DNA of 64,000 nucleotides, taken from NCBI GenBank assembly GCA_017408735.1, contig JAFQUB010000023.1:1-64000 (forward strand), given 5' to 3'. This document shows, piece after piece, positions 1 through 7,953 of the stretch. The position numbers were made by a program, and so were the translations under genes. Under the pieces are notes generated by a model, which was not told the DNA's origin, searched no databases, and saw nothing but the letters and a program-made list of their open reading frames with translations. The DNA comes from Lachnospiraceae bacterium (GTDB taxonomy: Bacteria; Bacillota; Clostridia; Lachnospirales; Lachnospiraceae). The first letter of the stretch is position 1. The number at the start of each line of letters is the position of its first letter.

Positions 1-61
1 CAATAATTAAAGTTTTTTCTGTAATAGATGCAATTTTCTTGTTTTGTGTGTTATACTTCAT
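1..61 (-). mobile_element. N-terminus of a probable IS110-family transposase (cut by window edge)
   Basis: Reading leftwards from an ATG at 61, an open frame runs off the window and encodes about 20 residues: MKYNTQNKKI followed by ASITEKTLII. From memory this matches the start of IS110-type DEDD transposases of Lachnospiraceae, where such a leader runs into a G-I-D-I/V motif. The RuvC-like and serine-containing domains would lie outside the window. The nested RNA-like hairpin immediately upstream fits this family, whose members carry a structured non-coding RNA next to the transposase gene. Only 20 residues are visible, so the family call is an inference. Confidence 0.45.
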
Positions 62-66
62 TTTAG

Positions 67-136
67 ATACCTCTCTGTTCAATAAGATTTTTTACTAACC
101 GTCCAAAGTCAGTAATCTTATTTTACACTGAGGTAT
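67..136 (-). ncRNA. Nested structured RNA upstream of the IS110-like gene (candidate bridge RNA arm)
   Basis: Seen directly: 67-73 pairs with 130-136 (7 bp). A symmetric 7 x 7 internal loop follows. Then 81-89 pairs with 114-122 (9 bp). A 4-nt bulge (90-93) leads to a third helix, 94-99 with 108-113, closing an 8-nt loop. One pair of the inner helix is G.U only if the minus strand is transcribed and is a mismatch on the plus strand, so the RNA is probably read in the transposase direction. The hairpin ends 5 nt before the ATG. IS110 elements encode a bridge RNA with internal guide loops beside the transposase; assigning that role here is inference. Confidence 0.4.
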
Positions 137-192
137 TTTTTTCTCAACCTTCTTTCTCGGAACTCCTTATATTTAAATTATACAGGAAGCTC

Positions 193-537
193 CTAAAACG
201 CATTTTCAATATGGTTAATTTCTTCGCCCAAAATAGCAATTACATCAAATCTGCACTCTGTATCTAAAGATAGTTGCTCGCCGACAAGAAAAAATTCTGC
301 CACTTTTCTGATAATTTTTTGTTTCGAAAAAGAAACAGCTTCTTCGGGATATCCGAAAGAAGCTGTCTTACGGTATTTCACTTCTACAAACACAACGATG
401 TCATTTTGCTTTGCAATAATATCAATTTCTCCAATCCTGCAACGGAAATTCCGTTTTATAATCCGATACCCCTTTGCAGTTAAGTATTCTACTGCCTTTT
501 CTTCGTAGGCAGTTCCTATACTTCGTTTATTATCCAT
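193..537 (-). CDS. yraN: UPF0102 family YraN protein
   Basis: This 114-residue protein has the length and pattern of the UPF0102/YraN family, a small restriction-endonuclease-like fold of unsettled cellular role. Visible motifs are G-E-I-D at 36-39 and V-E-V-K at 51-54, together the D...E-x-K core of PD-(D/E)XK nucleases. The hydrophobic strand IVVFV lies between them. It is the last gene of the rnhB-ylqG-ylqH cluster, and its start overlaps the end of ylqH by 8 bp, so the two are probably co-translated. An insertion element lies directly downstream. Confidence 0.9.
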   Translation of the reverse strand: MDNKRSIGTAYEEKAVEYLTAKGYRIIKRNFRCRIGEIDIIAKQNDIVVFVEVKYRKTASFGYPEEAVSFSKQKIIRKVAEFFLVGEQLSLDTECRFDVIAILGEEINHIENAF

Positions 538-832
538 TCAATTTCCCCTTCAATTTTTCCATGTCATCTACAAACACAAGAATTTCTGCCACAACTTCAT
601 AAAGCTCCGGCGGTATAAAATCACCAATTTCCAATTTTGACAAAGTATCTGCCAGTTTATCATCCTTATGTACCGGTACCTTGGAATCCTCTGCTTTTTT
701 TACGATTTTTTCCGCCAATTCCCCTTTTCCTGTGGCTACAATCTTCGGTGCCTTTTCTCCTGCTTCGTAGGATAAAGCCACCGCTTTTTTTACTTTTTTA
801 TTTTCCTTGAAATAATACTGATATTCACTCAT
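530..832 (-). CDS. ylqH: FlhB-like C-terminal-domain protein (YlqH type)
   Basis: The 100-residue protein matches the cytoplasmic C-terminal domain of the export-gate protein FlhB, without its membrane part. The conserved run is AVALSYE, then a KIVATGKGELAEKI segment, then the IPPELYEVVAEIL helix. The autocleavage motif N-P-T-H that precedes AVAL in FlhB is replaced by KKVK, so autocleavage is not expected. In Bacillus the homologue YlqH sits in the same rnhB-ylqG neighbourhood. No other flagellar gene is in the window, so its role is unclear. Confidence 0.8.
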   Translation of the reverse strand: MSEYQYYFKENKKVKKAVALSYEAGEKAPKIVATGKGELAEKIVKKAEDSKVPVHKDDKLADTLSKLEIGDFIPPELYEVVAEILVFVDDMEKLKGKLNG

Positions 833-836
833 TATA

Positions 837-2855
837 TCACGTCCTTATATCAAATGAATATTTACTCATAACCTGTTCGTCCTTTTGACTTTCGGTAAAT
901 TCTTCTACCATATCTTTTTCTTCCGGTTTCTTTTCAAATCCGGCTTTTACCAGAAATCCCTTTTCTTCCAGTTGCTTTATCAAAGGCTCGCTATGGCTTT
1001 CCATAAATTCTGCAATCTCTTCTCTCTGCAGATAGAATTTAGCGCTTACCTTTTTCTTTTCCATGGTAATATAAACATCCATACTGCCCAACACTTCCAT
1101 ATCCAGATGCAGCAAAGCCGTAAATGCGCCACTTTTTTCTCCAAGACGTTTTTTATTTGTAAGCACATACAGTTCGCTGTGAGCGTTCTGGTTTGTCAGT
1201 TTTACCGGAAGTTGTACATAGGAATATAATTGATTTAACTGATTCATATATTCTACATTTTGTCGAATTGCCGTGGTATGTTTCATGGCAGATACATCTT
1301 CTTTTCCCAGTTGCTGAATCAACTCTGTAATCTGGTTCATTTTCTGACTGAGTCGCTCGTAATATTCTTTAACATTTTCTTTACTCAACTGTTCCGGTTT
1401 TAACAACAATTGTTCTTCTATAGCCGATTTTAATACAGTCTGAAATTCATCACTTTGAAGCAGTTCGCATACTGCTGTCATTTTCTCCTGAAGCTGTATT
1501 GTTTCTGCTGTGCCTGATTGCTGCATTGCCTGTTGTAATTCCTGTACCATCTGCTGTACCTTATGAACCAGTTCTTTAGGCTGTATTTCACCACTTCTCA
1601 CTTGTAGGGTCAAAATAATATCTCCGCCTGCTTTTTGTATCTTCTGAGCCAGTTCAAATCTTCCATTTTCGGTCAAATTTTCCTGTATTCCCGATTCTGG
1701 CAAAGCATTTCTTCCTTGAGAAGCATAACTTTCTTCCGGCAACTGATATTCACTGGAATTTACCGCTGTTTTTGCCGCTTCCATGGATTTTTCTGCCGTT
1801 TCATACATTTCAAAAGCTGCAAATAATCTCGACATCATATCCTGCTTCTGGAAAGACGGGTTATTTGTTTTCGTATTTTCTTCTAACAGCCGGACAATCC
1901 CTTCCGCTTCTTCATTTAAATTTTTCAAGCTTTCCACTATATGTTCCATTTCCACTTCCTGCCCCTGGAAACGTTCCACTACAGTTTCAATATTTTCCAA
2001 CGCCTGTTTCTGAACGTCGGTAAGATTTTCTCCATTGTTGTGCAGCATGGATTCACTTTTTAAATTATCATACAATACAGGACTGCCCTGAATTAAACCT
2101 GTCTGACTGTTCTCATAGGCTCCTTTCCCTATAGATGCCTTAATCGAATTGATTGCTTCTTCTGACTCTGGAAATACAATATCTGCTATTTTCCCAAATA
2201 CATCAATTGGATTTTTCTGCTCGCTTGTATTTCCACCTATTAATTTGGCAATATCTGTCGCAACGTTAGAAACTTCCTGAGACAAACGATATTCATGGTT
2301 CTGATAGCTTTCAAATCTGGATATATTTTCTACAGTTGCCGGAAGTCCCATCTTTTGTAACTGCACCAGCGTTTTCACATCAGTATTTGGATGCGATGCC
2401 ATCTGACGTAAGAACTTTACTATAGATTCTTTATCAATAGGCATCTGTTCTTTCATTAACAGATTTACCAATTCCGCATTTTTAGAATTTATAGGAATTC
2501 CTGCATTCTGCAATGCTTTTAATATAGAAGAGTTTTGTACGTTCACATCAAACATCGGCTTGATTGCCAGTTGTTTTCCTGTATTTGACTTTACAAGAAA
2601 AGCCAACATCTGTCCCTCTGTCAACTGGATATTTCCATTGACACCTGCCTGAATAGTTTGACCATTATCTAAACGTAGTAAAACCCGGTCTTTTCCCACA
2701 GATACTACTTCTCCTGCAAACACTTTGCCCGGAGTTAGTTCCTTCAAACTAGCTTCTGATAACTTACCCGCTGTGCCTGTATTGGCTACCGGCGTTTCCT
2801 TGGTATAGGCTGCTCCCTGATTATTTCCTACCTTCCCTAAATCCAATACAAACAC
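837..2855 (-). CDS. ylqG: FliK-like/YlqG-type hypothetical protein
   Basis: A 672-residue protein, lying between rnhB and ylqH exactly where Bacillus has ylqG. The N-terminal 100 residues form a small beta-rich unit (GKVFAGEVVSVGKDRVLLRL). A long helical, Gln/Glu-rich middle of about 450 residues follows. The last ~110 residues resemble the hook-length-control (FliK) C-terminal domain: LLHLDMEVLGSMDVYITMEKK-type strands, then a helix ending in a KGFLVKAGF segment. Together with ylqH it looks like a flagellar-export-derived pair of unknown function. The domain call rests on pattern similarity. Confidence 0.7.
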   Translation of the reverse strand: MFVLDLGKVGNNQGAAYTKETPVANTGTAGKLSEASLKELTPGKVFAGEVVSVGKDRVLLRLDNGQTIQAGVNGNIQLTEGQMLAFLVKSNTGKQLAIKPMFDVNVQNSSILKALQNAGIPINSKNAELVNLLMKEQMPIDKESIVKFLRQMASHPNTDVKTLVQLQKMGLPATVENISRFESYQNHEYRLSQEVSNVATDIAKLIGGNTSEQKNPIDVFGKIADIVFPESEEAINSIKASIGKGAYENSQTGLIQGSPVLYDNLKSESMLHNNGENLTDVQKQALENIETVVERFQGQEVEMEHIVESLKNLNEEAEGIVRLLEENTKTNNPSFQKQDMMSRLFAAFEMYETAEKSMEAAKTAVNSSEYQLPEESYASQGRNALPESGIQENLTENGRFELAQKIQKAGGDIILTLQVRSGEIQPKELVHKVQQMVQELQQAMQQSGTAETIQLQEKMTAVCELLQSDEFQTVLKSAIEEQLLLKPEQLSKENVKEYYERLSQKMNQITELIQQLGKEDVSAMKHTTAIRQNVEYMNQLNQLYSYVQLPVKLTNQNAHSELYVLTNKKRLGEKSGAFTALLHLDMEVLGSMDVYITMEKKKVSAKFYLQREEIAEFMESHSEPLIKQLEEKGFLVKAGFEKKPEEKDMVEEFTESQKDEQVMSKYSFDIRT

Positions 2856-2873
2856 CCCCTTTTTCTTACACGC

Positions 2874-3635
2874 TTAATCTATAAAATTCTTTATAAATGT
2901 CTTTCTGTGTATCGGACTTGGTCCATATGTTTTAATCGCTTCAATATGAGCTGCAGAACCATACCCCTTATGCCCTGCAAATCCATATTCCGGATACATT
3001 TTATCGTATTCTTCCATAATTTTATCCCTGGTAACCTTCGCCATAATGCTTGCTGCTGCAATAGAAACACTTTTGGCATCACCTTTGATAATCGGCACCT
3101 GCTTTGTTTCCACTCCAGGTATGGTTACTGCATCGTTTAATAATATATCGGGTGTTACGCCTAATTCCTTAATTGCAATTCTCATCGCTTCGTAAGTTGC
3201 CTGCAGAATATTAATTTCATCGATTCGTTCCGGCGAAACAATTCCAACACCCACTGCAATGGCTTTTTCTTTAATTTCATCATACAATTCATCTCTTTTG
3301 GATGCACTGAGTTTTTTAGAATCGTTCAAATAAAGAATCTGTGCATCTTTTGGTAGTATTGCTGCCCCTGCTACCACAGGACCTGCTAAAGGTCCACGTC
3401 CAGCTTCGTCAATGCCACAGATATATTCACACATATCATACTCGTTTTCATAAGCCCGCATAAGCTGCAGTCTTTGCAATTCTGCCTCGCGCTTTGCGAT
3501 TTCTGTTTCTGCCTTGCGAACCAGAGCTTTTACGCCTGCTCTTTCATCTTCTTTATATTCTTCCATAAAGAAAGGCAGCATTTCAAAAGTCGCTGCCTTT
3601 AATTCTGCCTTTATTTCATTTATCTTCTTCGCCAT
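2874..3635 (-). CDS. rnhB: Ribonuclease HII
   Basis: The enzyme cuts the RNA strand of RNA-DNA hybrids and removes ribonucleotides misincorporated in DNA. The active-site motif G-I-D-E-A-G-R-G lies at 74-81, followed by PLAGPVVAGA. Further acidic catalytic residues are in the LNDSKKLSASKR region and the LLNDAV segment. The 253-residue length is usual for the long Firmicute form, which has an N-terminal helical extension (about 1-65). It starts 16 bp downstream of a signal peptidase gene and is followed after 18 bp by ylqG, so it is part of the cluster. Confidence 0.95.
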   Translation of the reverse strand: MAKKINEIKAELKAATFEMLPFFMEEYKEDERAGVKALVRKAETEIAKREAELQRLQLMRAYENEYDMCEYICGIDEAGRGPLAGPVVAGAAILPKDAQILYLNDSKKLSASKRDELYDEIKEKAIAVGVGIVSPERIDEINILQATYEAMRIAIKELGVTPDILLNDAVTIPGVETKQVPIIKGDAKSVSIAAASIMAKVTRDKIMEEYDKMYPEYGFAGHKGYGSAAHIEAIKTYGPSPIHRKTFIKNFID

Positions 3636-3650
3636 GTTTTTTACCTCATT

Positions 3651-4226
3651 TTATTGATGCTGTAATATTTCAAAATCGGACAATGGCCAGATACGTACCC
3701 ATGCCCTTCCTAAAATCCAGTCCTCAGACACAGCTCCCACCAAAGGATCTCTACTGTCTGTACTTCCATTTCTATTATCGCCAAGCACAAAATATTCATC
3801 TTCACCCAGCGTAAATGGTTCTTCTGCAAGTCCCGGATTTAATATTACTTCGTTACCATAATCTTCCTCTAACAAATTTCCGTCAATAAAGATACTTCCG
3901 TCTTTATCAATCTGTACCGTTTCCCCCGGAAGACCAATAATTCGTTTAATATAATAAGTATTTTCTTCATGTTGATATTTGAAAACAATGATATCAAATC
4001 TTTCCGGATCTTTAAAATTATAGGAAAGCTTATCGACAATTAAATTGTTGCCATCACTTAAAGTGCTTTCCATGGAACTTCCGCTGACTACTGTTCTCTG
4101 TCCAACAAATTCCACTACCAGATATGTAAGCACAAACACAATGGCAAGATAAATCAGTACACTGACTGCTTCACGAATGACACCCTTTATCCCACCAATT
4201 TTTTCTTTTTTGTTTTCTTCTTCCAT
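3651..4226 (-). CDS. lepB: Signal peptidase I
   Basis: Type I signal peptidase, cleaving signal peptides of exported proteins at the outer face of the membrane. It has an N-terminal anchor (about 20-40, VSVLIYLAIVFVLTYLVV). The catalytic serine is in S-G-S-S-M (S51) and the general base lysine in Y-I-K-R (K94). Box E reads VLGDNRNGSTDSRD near 155-168. The usual Pro of the S-M-x-P motif is Ser here (SMESTL). It sits between rbgA and rnhB; a second lepB lies on the other side of rbgA. Confidence 0.93.
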   Translation of the reverse strand: MEEENKKEKIGGIKGVIREAVSVLIYLAIVFVLTYLVVEFVGQRTVVSGSSMESTLSDGNNLIVDKLSYNFKDPERFDIIVFKYQHEENTYYIKRIIGLPGETVQIDKDGSIFIDGNLLEEDYGNEVILNPGLAEEPFTLGEDEYFVLGDNRNGSTDSRDPLVGAVSEDWILGRAWVRIWPLSDFEILQHQ

Positions 4227-4274
4227 TTATTTTCCCGCCTTTATTCTTTTCTACAGCATACGCACATTAATATT

Positions 4275-5126
4275 CTATTCCTCTTTTGTCGGAAATTCAA
4301 GTGTTATTCTTCCAAGACGTCCACTTCTAAAGTCATCCATAAGAAGAATGGACGCTTTTGCATAATCTACTTCGTCGCCTTTTGCTACACAGCCTCTGTT
4401 TTGGGCAATTTGGGTTAGCACTTCCGTATTATTTTCAACTTCCTCTAATTCGTAACGTTTCGCCAGAACACCGGCATAATTTTTCTTTAAGAAATCAATT
4501 AATTCCAACGCCAATTCTTCCACATTCAAAATTTCATCTTTAATGGAGCCGATAAATGCAAGACGCAATCCCACTGTCTGGTCTTCAAATTTCGGCCATA
4601 AAATTCCCGGTGTATCCAGTAATTCTACGTTTTTATTCAGTTTAATCCACTGTTTTCCTTTTGTTACGCCCGGCTTATTTCCTGTTTTGGTGCAGGCCTT
4701 TCCTGCAAAGGAATTAATAAAGGTAGATTTTCCTACATTTGGGATTCCAACTACCATAGCACGTACCGGACGATTTAAAATGCCTCGTTTTCGGTCGCGT
4801 TCGATTTTTTCCTTACATACTTCCATTACGGCGCTGTTTACCTGCTTTACACCGTTTCCATTTCTGGCATTTACCTTTACTACAAAATATCCTTTTTCTT
4901 TAAAATATGCCATCCACGCTTCATTGTAGCGTTCATCGGCAAGGTCTGATTTATTTAAAAGCACCAGTCGGAACTTATTTTTTCCAAGACTGTCTATTTC
5001 AGGATTACGACTGCTTAAAGGAACTCTGGCATCTACCAGCTCGATAATCAAATCTATCAGCTTGATATTTTCCTCCATCATTCTCTTTGCTTTTGTCATA
5101 TGTCCCGGATACCACTGAAAATGCAT
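4275..5126 (-). CDS. rbgA: Ribosome biogenesis GTPase RbgA (YlqF)
   Basis: A circularly permuted GTPase required for late assembly of the 50S subunit. The G4 motif N-K-S-D (58-61) precedes the P-loop G-I-P-N-V-G-K-S-T (127-135) and the G3 motif D-T-P-G (171-174), which is the permuted order typical of YlqF. The N-terminal WYPGHMTKAKR signature is intact. The C-terminal ~90 residues form the helical RNA-binding ANTAR-like domain. The length of 283 is standard. It is flanked by two signal peptidase genes and lies in the rplS-rnhB cluster, as in Bacillus. Confidence 0.95.
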   Translation of the reverse strand: MHFQWYPGHMTKAKRMMEENIKLIDLIIELVDARVPLSSRNPEIDSLGKNKFRLVLLNKSDLADERYNEAWMAYFKEKGYFVVKVNARNGNGVKQVNSAVMEVCKEKIERDRKRGILNRPVRAMVVGIPNVGKSTFINSFAGKACTKTGNKPGVTKGKQWIKLNKNVELLDTPGILWPKFEDQTVGLRLAFIGSIKDEILNVEELALELIDFLKKNYAGVLAKRYELEEVENNTEVLTQIAQNRGCVAKGDEVDYAKASILLMDDFRSGRLGRITLEFPTKEE

Positions 5127-5138
5127 TCTTTTTCTCCT

Positions 5139-5735
5139 TTACTTTACAAATCCTATTTCTTTGAATGGAGAAACGCGAAACCACACTTTGCCTTCAATGT
5201 CCTGTTTATCTACATTTCCCACATTCGCAAAACGACTGTCCTCGCTGTTTGTCAAATTCTCTCCTAACACAAAGTATTCGTCTTCCCCTAATAGTATGGA
5301 ATCTTCCGCGATTCCCGCATCTTCGATTCCATTCTCAATAAACTCGCTTGTTATTTCTTCACCATCAATGTATAGTTTTCCAGATTCAATTTTGATGGTT
5401 TCTCCCGGAAGACCTACTACTCTTTTGATGGTAAAATGTGTGTTCTTATTTCCGTTTGGTCTAAATACCACCACATCCCAACGCTTTGGATCTGTTAATT
5501 TATATATAAATTTATTGATAATCACTTCATTTTTATTATACAACGTAGGCTCCATGGAAGCGCCGATAACGCTTGTTTTTTCACCAACAAAATATACCAG
5601 CACAAATGCCATTGCGATTACCAGTACAATTTCAAATGTCCAGCTAAGGACATTTTTAACTCTTTCTAAATCCATGGTTTCACGTCTTTTTTGTCTGCGT
5701 CTTCTTCTATTCACACTCGCCCTGCTCACTGCCAT
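5139..5735 (-). CDS. lepB: Signal peptidase I (second copy)
   Basis: A second type I signal peptidase, 198 residues from the chosen start. It has a very basic cytoplasmic leader (RRRRRQKRR), one membrane anchor (TFEIVLVIAMAFVLVYFV), the serine motif I-G-A-S-M-E-P-T-L, the lysine motif T-I-K-R-V-V-G-L-P-G-E and box VLGENLTNSEDSR. The frame is open to 5798, but that upstream part overlaps the rplS terminator. The ATG at 5735 has AGAAAGG just before it and is the credible start. Confidence 0.92.
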   Translation of the reverse strand: MAVSRASVNRRRRRQKRRETMDLERVKNVLSWTFEIVLVIAMAFVLVYFVGEKTSVIGASMEPTLYNKNEVIINKFIYKLTDPKRWDVVVFRPNGNKNTHFTIKRVVGLPGETIKIESGKLYIDGEEITSEFIENGIEDAGIAEDSILLGEDEYFVLGENLTNSEDSRFANVGNVDKQDIEGKVWFRVSPFKEIGFVK

Positions 5736-5778
5736 CTGCACCTTTCTGTTTTTAGGACTCACATTTACTTTCACATAG

Positions 5779-5816
5779 GAAAAAGGAACAAGATACATTG
5801 CCTTGTTCCTTTTGTT
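5779..5816 (-). terminator. Rho-independent terminator after rplS
   Basis: GGAACAAG (5785-5792) pairs with CTTGTTCC (5802-5809). On the minus strand the stem is followed by TTTTT. It lies directly after the rplS stop codon, ending the ribosomal transcript before lepB. Confidence 0.85.
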
Positions 5817-5822
5817 GTTTCA

Positions 5823-6170
5823 TTATTTCACTAATTCTTTAACTTTAGCTTTCTTACCGATACGATCTCTTAAGTAGTTCAATTTAGCACGTCTAACTTT
5901 ACCTTTTCTTACTACTTCGATCTTTTCTACGTTTGGTGAATGTAATGGCCATGTTTTTTCAACGCCTACACCATTTGAGAATTTACGAACTGTGAATGTT
6001 TCTCTTGTGCTTCCGCCCTGTCTTTTTAATACAGTTCCTTCAAACACCTGAATTCTTTCACGGTTTCCTTCTTTGATTTTAGCATGTACTCTTACAGTAT
6101 CACCGATGCTAAATTCATCAACGTTTGCTTTTAACTGAGCTGTTTCGATTTCTTTAATAATTGCGTTCAT
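5823..6170 (-). CDS. rplS: 50S ribosomal protein L19
   Basis: Ribosomal protein bL19, located at the 30S-50S interface. The sequence shows the diagnostic [27 protein letters not shown] and [20 protein letters not shown] segments. The length of 115 residues is standard. The ATG at 6170 is chosen rather than an upstream in-frame ATG at 6212 because AGGAGG stands just before it and homologues begin MN-x-I-I. It follows trmD by about 100 bp, the classic rpsP-rimM-trmD-rplS order. Confidence 0.97.
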   Translation of the reverse strand: MNAIIKEIETAQLKANVDEFSIGDTVRVHAKIKEGNRERIQVFEGTVLKRQGGSTRETFTVRKFSNGVGVEKTWPLHSPNVEKIEVVRKGKVRRAKLNYLRDRIGKKAKVKELVK

Positions 6171-6271
6171 TGTGTGCCTCCTATCATTTTGGATGTTCTT
6201 AATACTTATCAACGTAACAGAGGACCATCTCTTTTTCTCACAACATTTAAGATTATATCATAAGGGATATG

Positions 6272-7021
6272 CTAGTGCAAGTCTTTTTTTCTTTCTTCTA
6301 AATATTTGTCCAAAAACTGCTTTTCTTTCTTGGAAAGTACCGCATTTTCAATCAAATCCGGCCGCCATTCCACCGTTCGCATAATGGACTGCTCCCTACG
6401 CCACTTTTCGATATTGGCATGGTGTCCCGACAATAACACTTCCGGCACTTTTTTGCCGTTCCAGGTTTCCGGTCTGCTGTATTGAGGATATTCTAACAAA
6501 TTATCATGAAAGGTTTCAAATTCCGCTGAAGTATCATTATGCAGCACATCTTCCAAGAGTCTTGAAATGGCATCAATCATAACCATTGCCGGAAGCTCCC
6601 CTCCGGTCAGCACATAATCGCCAATGGACACGTAATCCGTCACCACTTCTTCTAGCACACGCTCATCGATTCCTTCATAGTGACCACACAGGAAAACCAA
6701 TTCTTCCTCTTTAGCAAATTCTTCCGCCATACTTTGATTAAAGGTCTTTCCCTGAGGTGTCATATATATCACTCTTGGCTTTTTTCCTATTTTTTCTTCT
6801 ACATGACGATAAGCATCGTATACCGGTTGTGCCTGCATCACCATGCCTGCACCACCGCCATATGGGTAATCATCTACTCTGTTATGCTTATTTTCTGTAA
6901 AATCCCTGATATTTACAGCCTCTATGGACAACAAACCCTTTTCCTTCGCCCTGCCGATAATGCTGGTATTTAACCCATCCATCACCATATCAGGAAACAA
7001 TGTTAATATATAATAGTTCAT
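6272..7021 (-). CDS. trmD: tRNA (guanine-37-N1)-methyltransferase
   Basis: TrmD methylates G37 of tRNAs reading CNN and related codons, which prevents +1 frameshifting. The SPOUT trefoil-knot signatures are clear: YGGGAGMVMQ near residue 56-65, LCGHYEGIDERV near 111-122 and SIGDYVLTGGELPAMVMIDA near 132-151. The length of 249 is normal. The start ATG is 8 bp after the rimM stop, so the genes are co-transcribed. Confidence 0.97.
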   Translation of the reverse strand: MNYYILTLFPDMVMDGLNTSIIGRAKEKGLLSIEAVNIRDFTENKHNRVDDYPYGGGAGMVMQAQPVYDAYRHVEEKIGKKPRVIYMTPQGKTFNQSMAEEFAKEEELVFLCGHYEGIDERVLEEVVTDYVSIGDYVLTGGELPAMVMIDAISRLLEDVLHNDTSAEFETFHDNLLEYPQYSRPETWNGKKVPEVLLSGHHANIEKWRREQSIMRTVEWRPDLIENAVLSKKEKQFLDKYLEERKKDLH

Positions 7022-7029
7022 AAAAACTC

Positions 7030-7539
7030 CTAATCTAACAGTCCCGGCATAATATGCACTGTGATTTTAGCCTGCTCCACGTCTACGTTTAACACACATT
7101 CTTTGATTGCCGGGAACAGCAGTTCTTTTCCTTCTTCGTTTTCTACCACATACACATCATTTGCACCGGTTACAATAACATCTTTCAAGGTACCAAGTAC
7201 ATTTCCATCTTCATCTTCCACGACACTTCCAACGATATCTGCAATAAAATATTCATCTTTTTCCAGTTTCACTGCATTTTCTCTGGTCACATACAATGGA
7301 CATCTCTTATATTTTTCTATGTCATTAATGTTGTCTATCCCTTTAAATTTTAAGATTACAAACTGCTTGAAGAATTTTACACCCTGTATCTCCAATGTAA
7401 TCTGCTCTTTTCCGGTATCCAACACTACTTCTTTCAATTTCTTAAAACGGTTTACATCATCTGTTGTAGGAAACACTTTTACTTCTCCGCGGATTCCGTG
7501 GGTGGAAGTAATAGCTCCTACCTGAAGCAATTCTTGCAT
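7030..7539 (-). CDS. rimM: Ribosome maturation factor RimM
   Basis: RimM helps assemble the head of the 30S subunit and binds S19. The N-terminal RimM domain shows [22 protein letters not shown], and the C-terminal PRC-barrel shows [25 protein letters not shown] and [16 protein letters not shown]. The frame is open to 7641, but that extension crosses structured element E1. The ATG at 7539 has AAGGAG seven bases upstream and gives the usual 169 residues. It lies just before trmD. Its promoter may use a -35 at the edge of E1. Confidence 0.95.
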   Translation of the reverse strand: MQELLQVGAITSTHGIRGEVKVFPTTDDVNRFKKLKEVVLDTGKEQITLEIQGVKFFKQFVILKFKGIDNINDIEKYKRCPLYVTRENAVKLEKDEYFIADIVGSVVEDEDGNVLGTLKDVIVTGANDVYVVENEEGKELLFPAIKECVLNVDVEQAKITVHIMPGLLD

Positions 7540-7575
7540 ACATATTCTCCTTACACTGTATTTGTGAAATGATAA

Positions 7576-7604
7576 AATATACATATTGGATGGCGGTACG
7601 CCAA
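7576..7604 (-). promoter_or_regulatory. Possible rimM promoter using the edge of element E1
   Basis: On the minus strand TTGGCG (7604-7599) is separated by 17 bp from TATATT (7581-7576), 37 bp before the rimM ATG. The -35 hexamer overlaps the base of the E1 arm. The khpA terminator upstream makes a separate rimM promoter plausible. The -35 matches the consensus only in part. Confidence 0.3.
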
Positions 7605-7785
7605 TGGTGGGGACAGACGCTTGCTTGTCAGGCAGAAACAACGTTCCGTTGAACTAATCTCTAAGACGCACTAAGTTCATCACCTGAGGGGTTCTTCACT
7701 AAGTGCTTTCTAAGAGCTGGATTTCACCTGCACTAAAAGCGTTTCTCAATCGCCTGACAAGCAAGCGTCTGTCCCCACCATTGGC
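7600..7785 (-). repeat. Structured palindromic element E1 (34-bp perfect arms)
   Basis: The arms 7600-7633 and 7752-7785 are perfectly complementary over 34 bp. They enclose a 118-nt core. Read on the minus strand the core begins AGAAACGCTTTTAG, continues with AGGTGAAATCCA, has an inner stem (CTCTTAGA with TCTTAGAG, one T.T, then GCACT with AGTGC), and ends TTAGTTCA..CGGA..GTTGTTTC. The core blocks match element E2, in the opposite orientation, while the arms do not. It lies in the untranslated gap before rimM, in sense with the operon. I do not recognise the family. It could be a non-coding RNA or a non-autonomous mobile element. Confidence 0.85.
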
Positions 7786-7906
7786 TGTTTACCGGCAATT
7801 CCAATATGTGTATTTTCTCATTAACTGCATTTTCGAAATGCTAATATATACTTAATTGGCTGTTTACCATCAGTTCTTATATGTGCATTTCCACATAACT
7901 GCATTT
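7781..7906 (+). repeat. Two ~51-bp direct repeats between E1 and E2
   Basis: 7781-7832 and 7856-7906 share TTGGCTGTTTACC, then TTC, ATATGTG, ATTT and AACTGCATTT in the same order and nearly the same spacing. The last part of the unit (ACTG.ATTT..GAAATG.TA..ATATAC.TA.TTGG) also occurs at about 7555-7590, left of E1. The repeats therefore flank E1 on both sides and precede E2. They contain no gene. Confidence 0.7.
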
Positions 7907-7953
7907 GTGAGTATTGCTAGGTAGCAGTGATTTCTTGGCGGTTTCCGTGAACA

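Noticed and set aside
5736-5798. Upstream extension of the second signal peptidase
   Set aside because: The extra 21 codons run through the rplS terminator hairpin and lack a ribosome binding site; the ATG at 5735 has one.
7061-7525. Long open frames opposite real genes (for example the plus frame inside rimM)
   Set aside because: They are shadows: low-complexity Ser/Phe-rich products, no ribosome binding sites, and complete overlap with a strong gene on the other strand.
7540-7641. Longer rimM frame
   Set aside because: The extension enters the E1 arm and has no ribosome binding site; family members begin at MQELLQVG.
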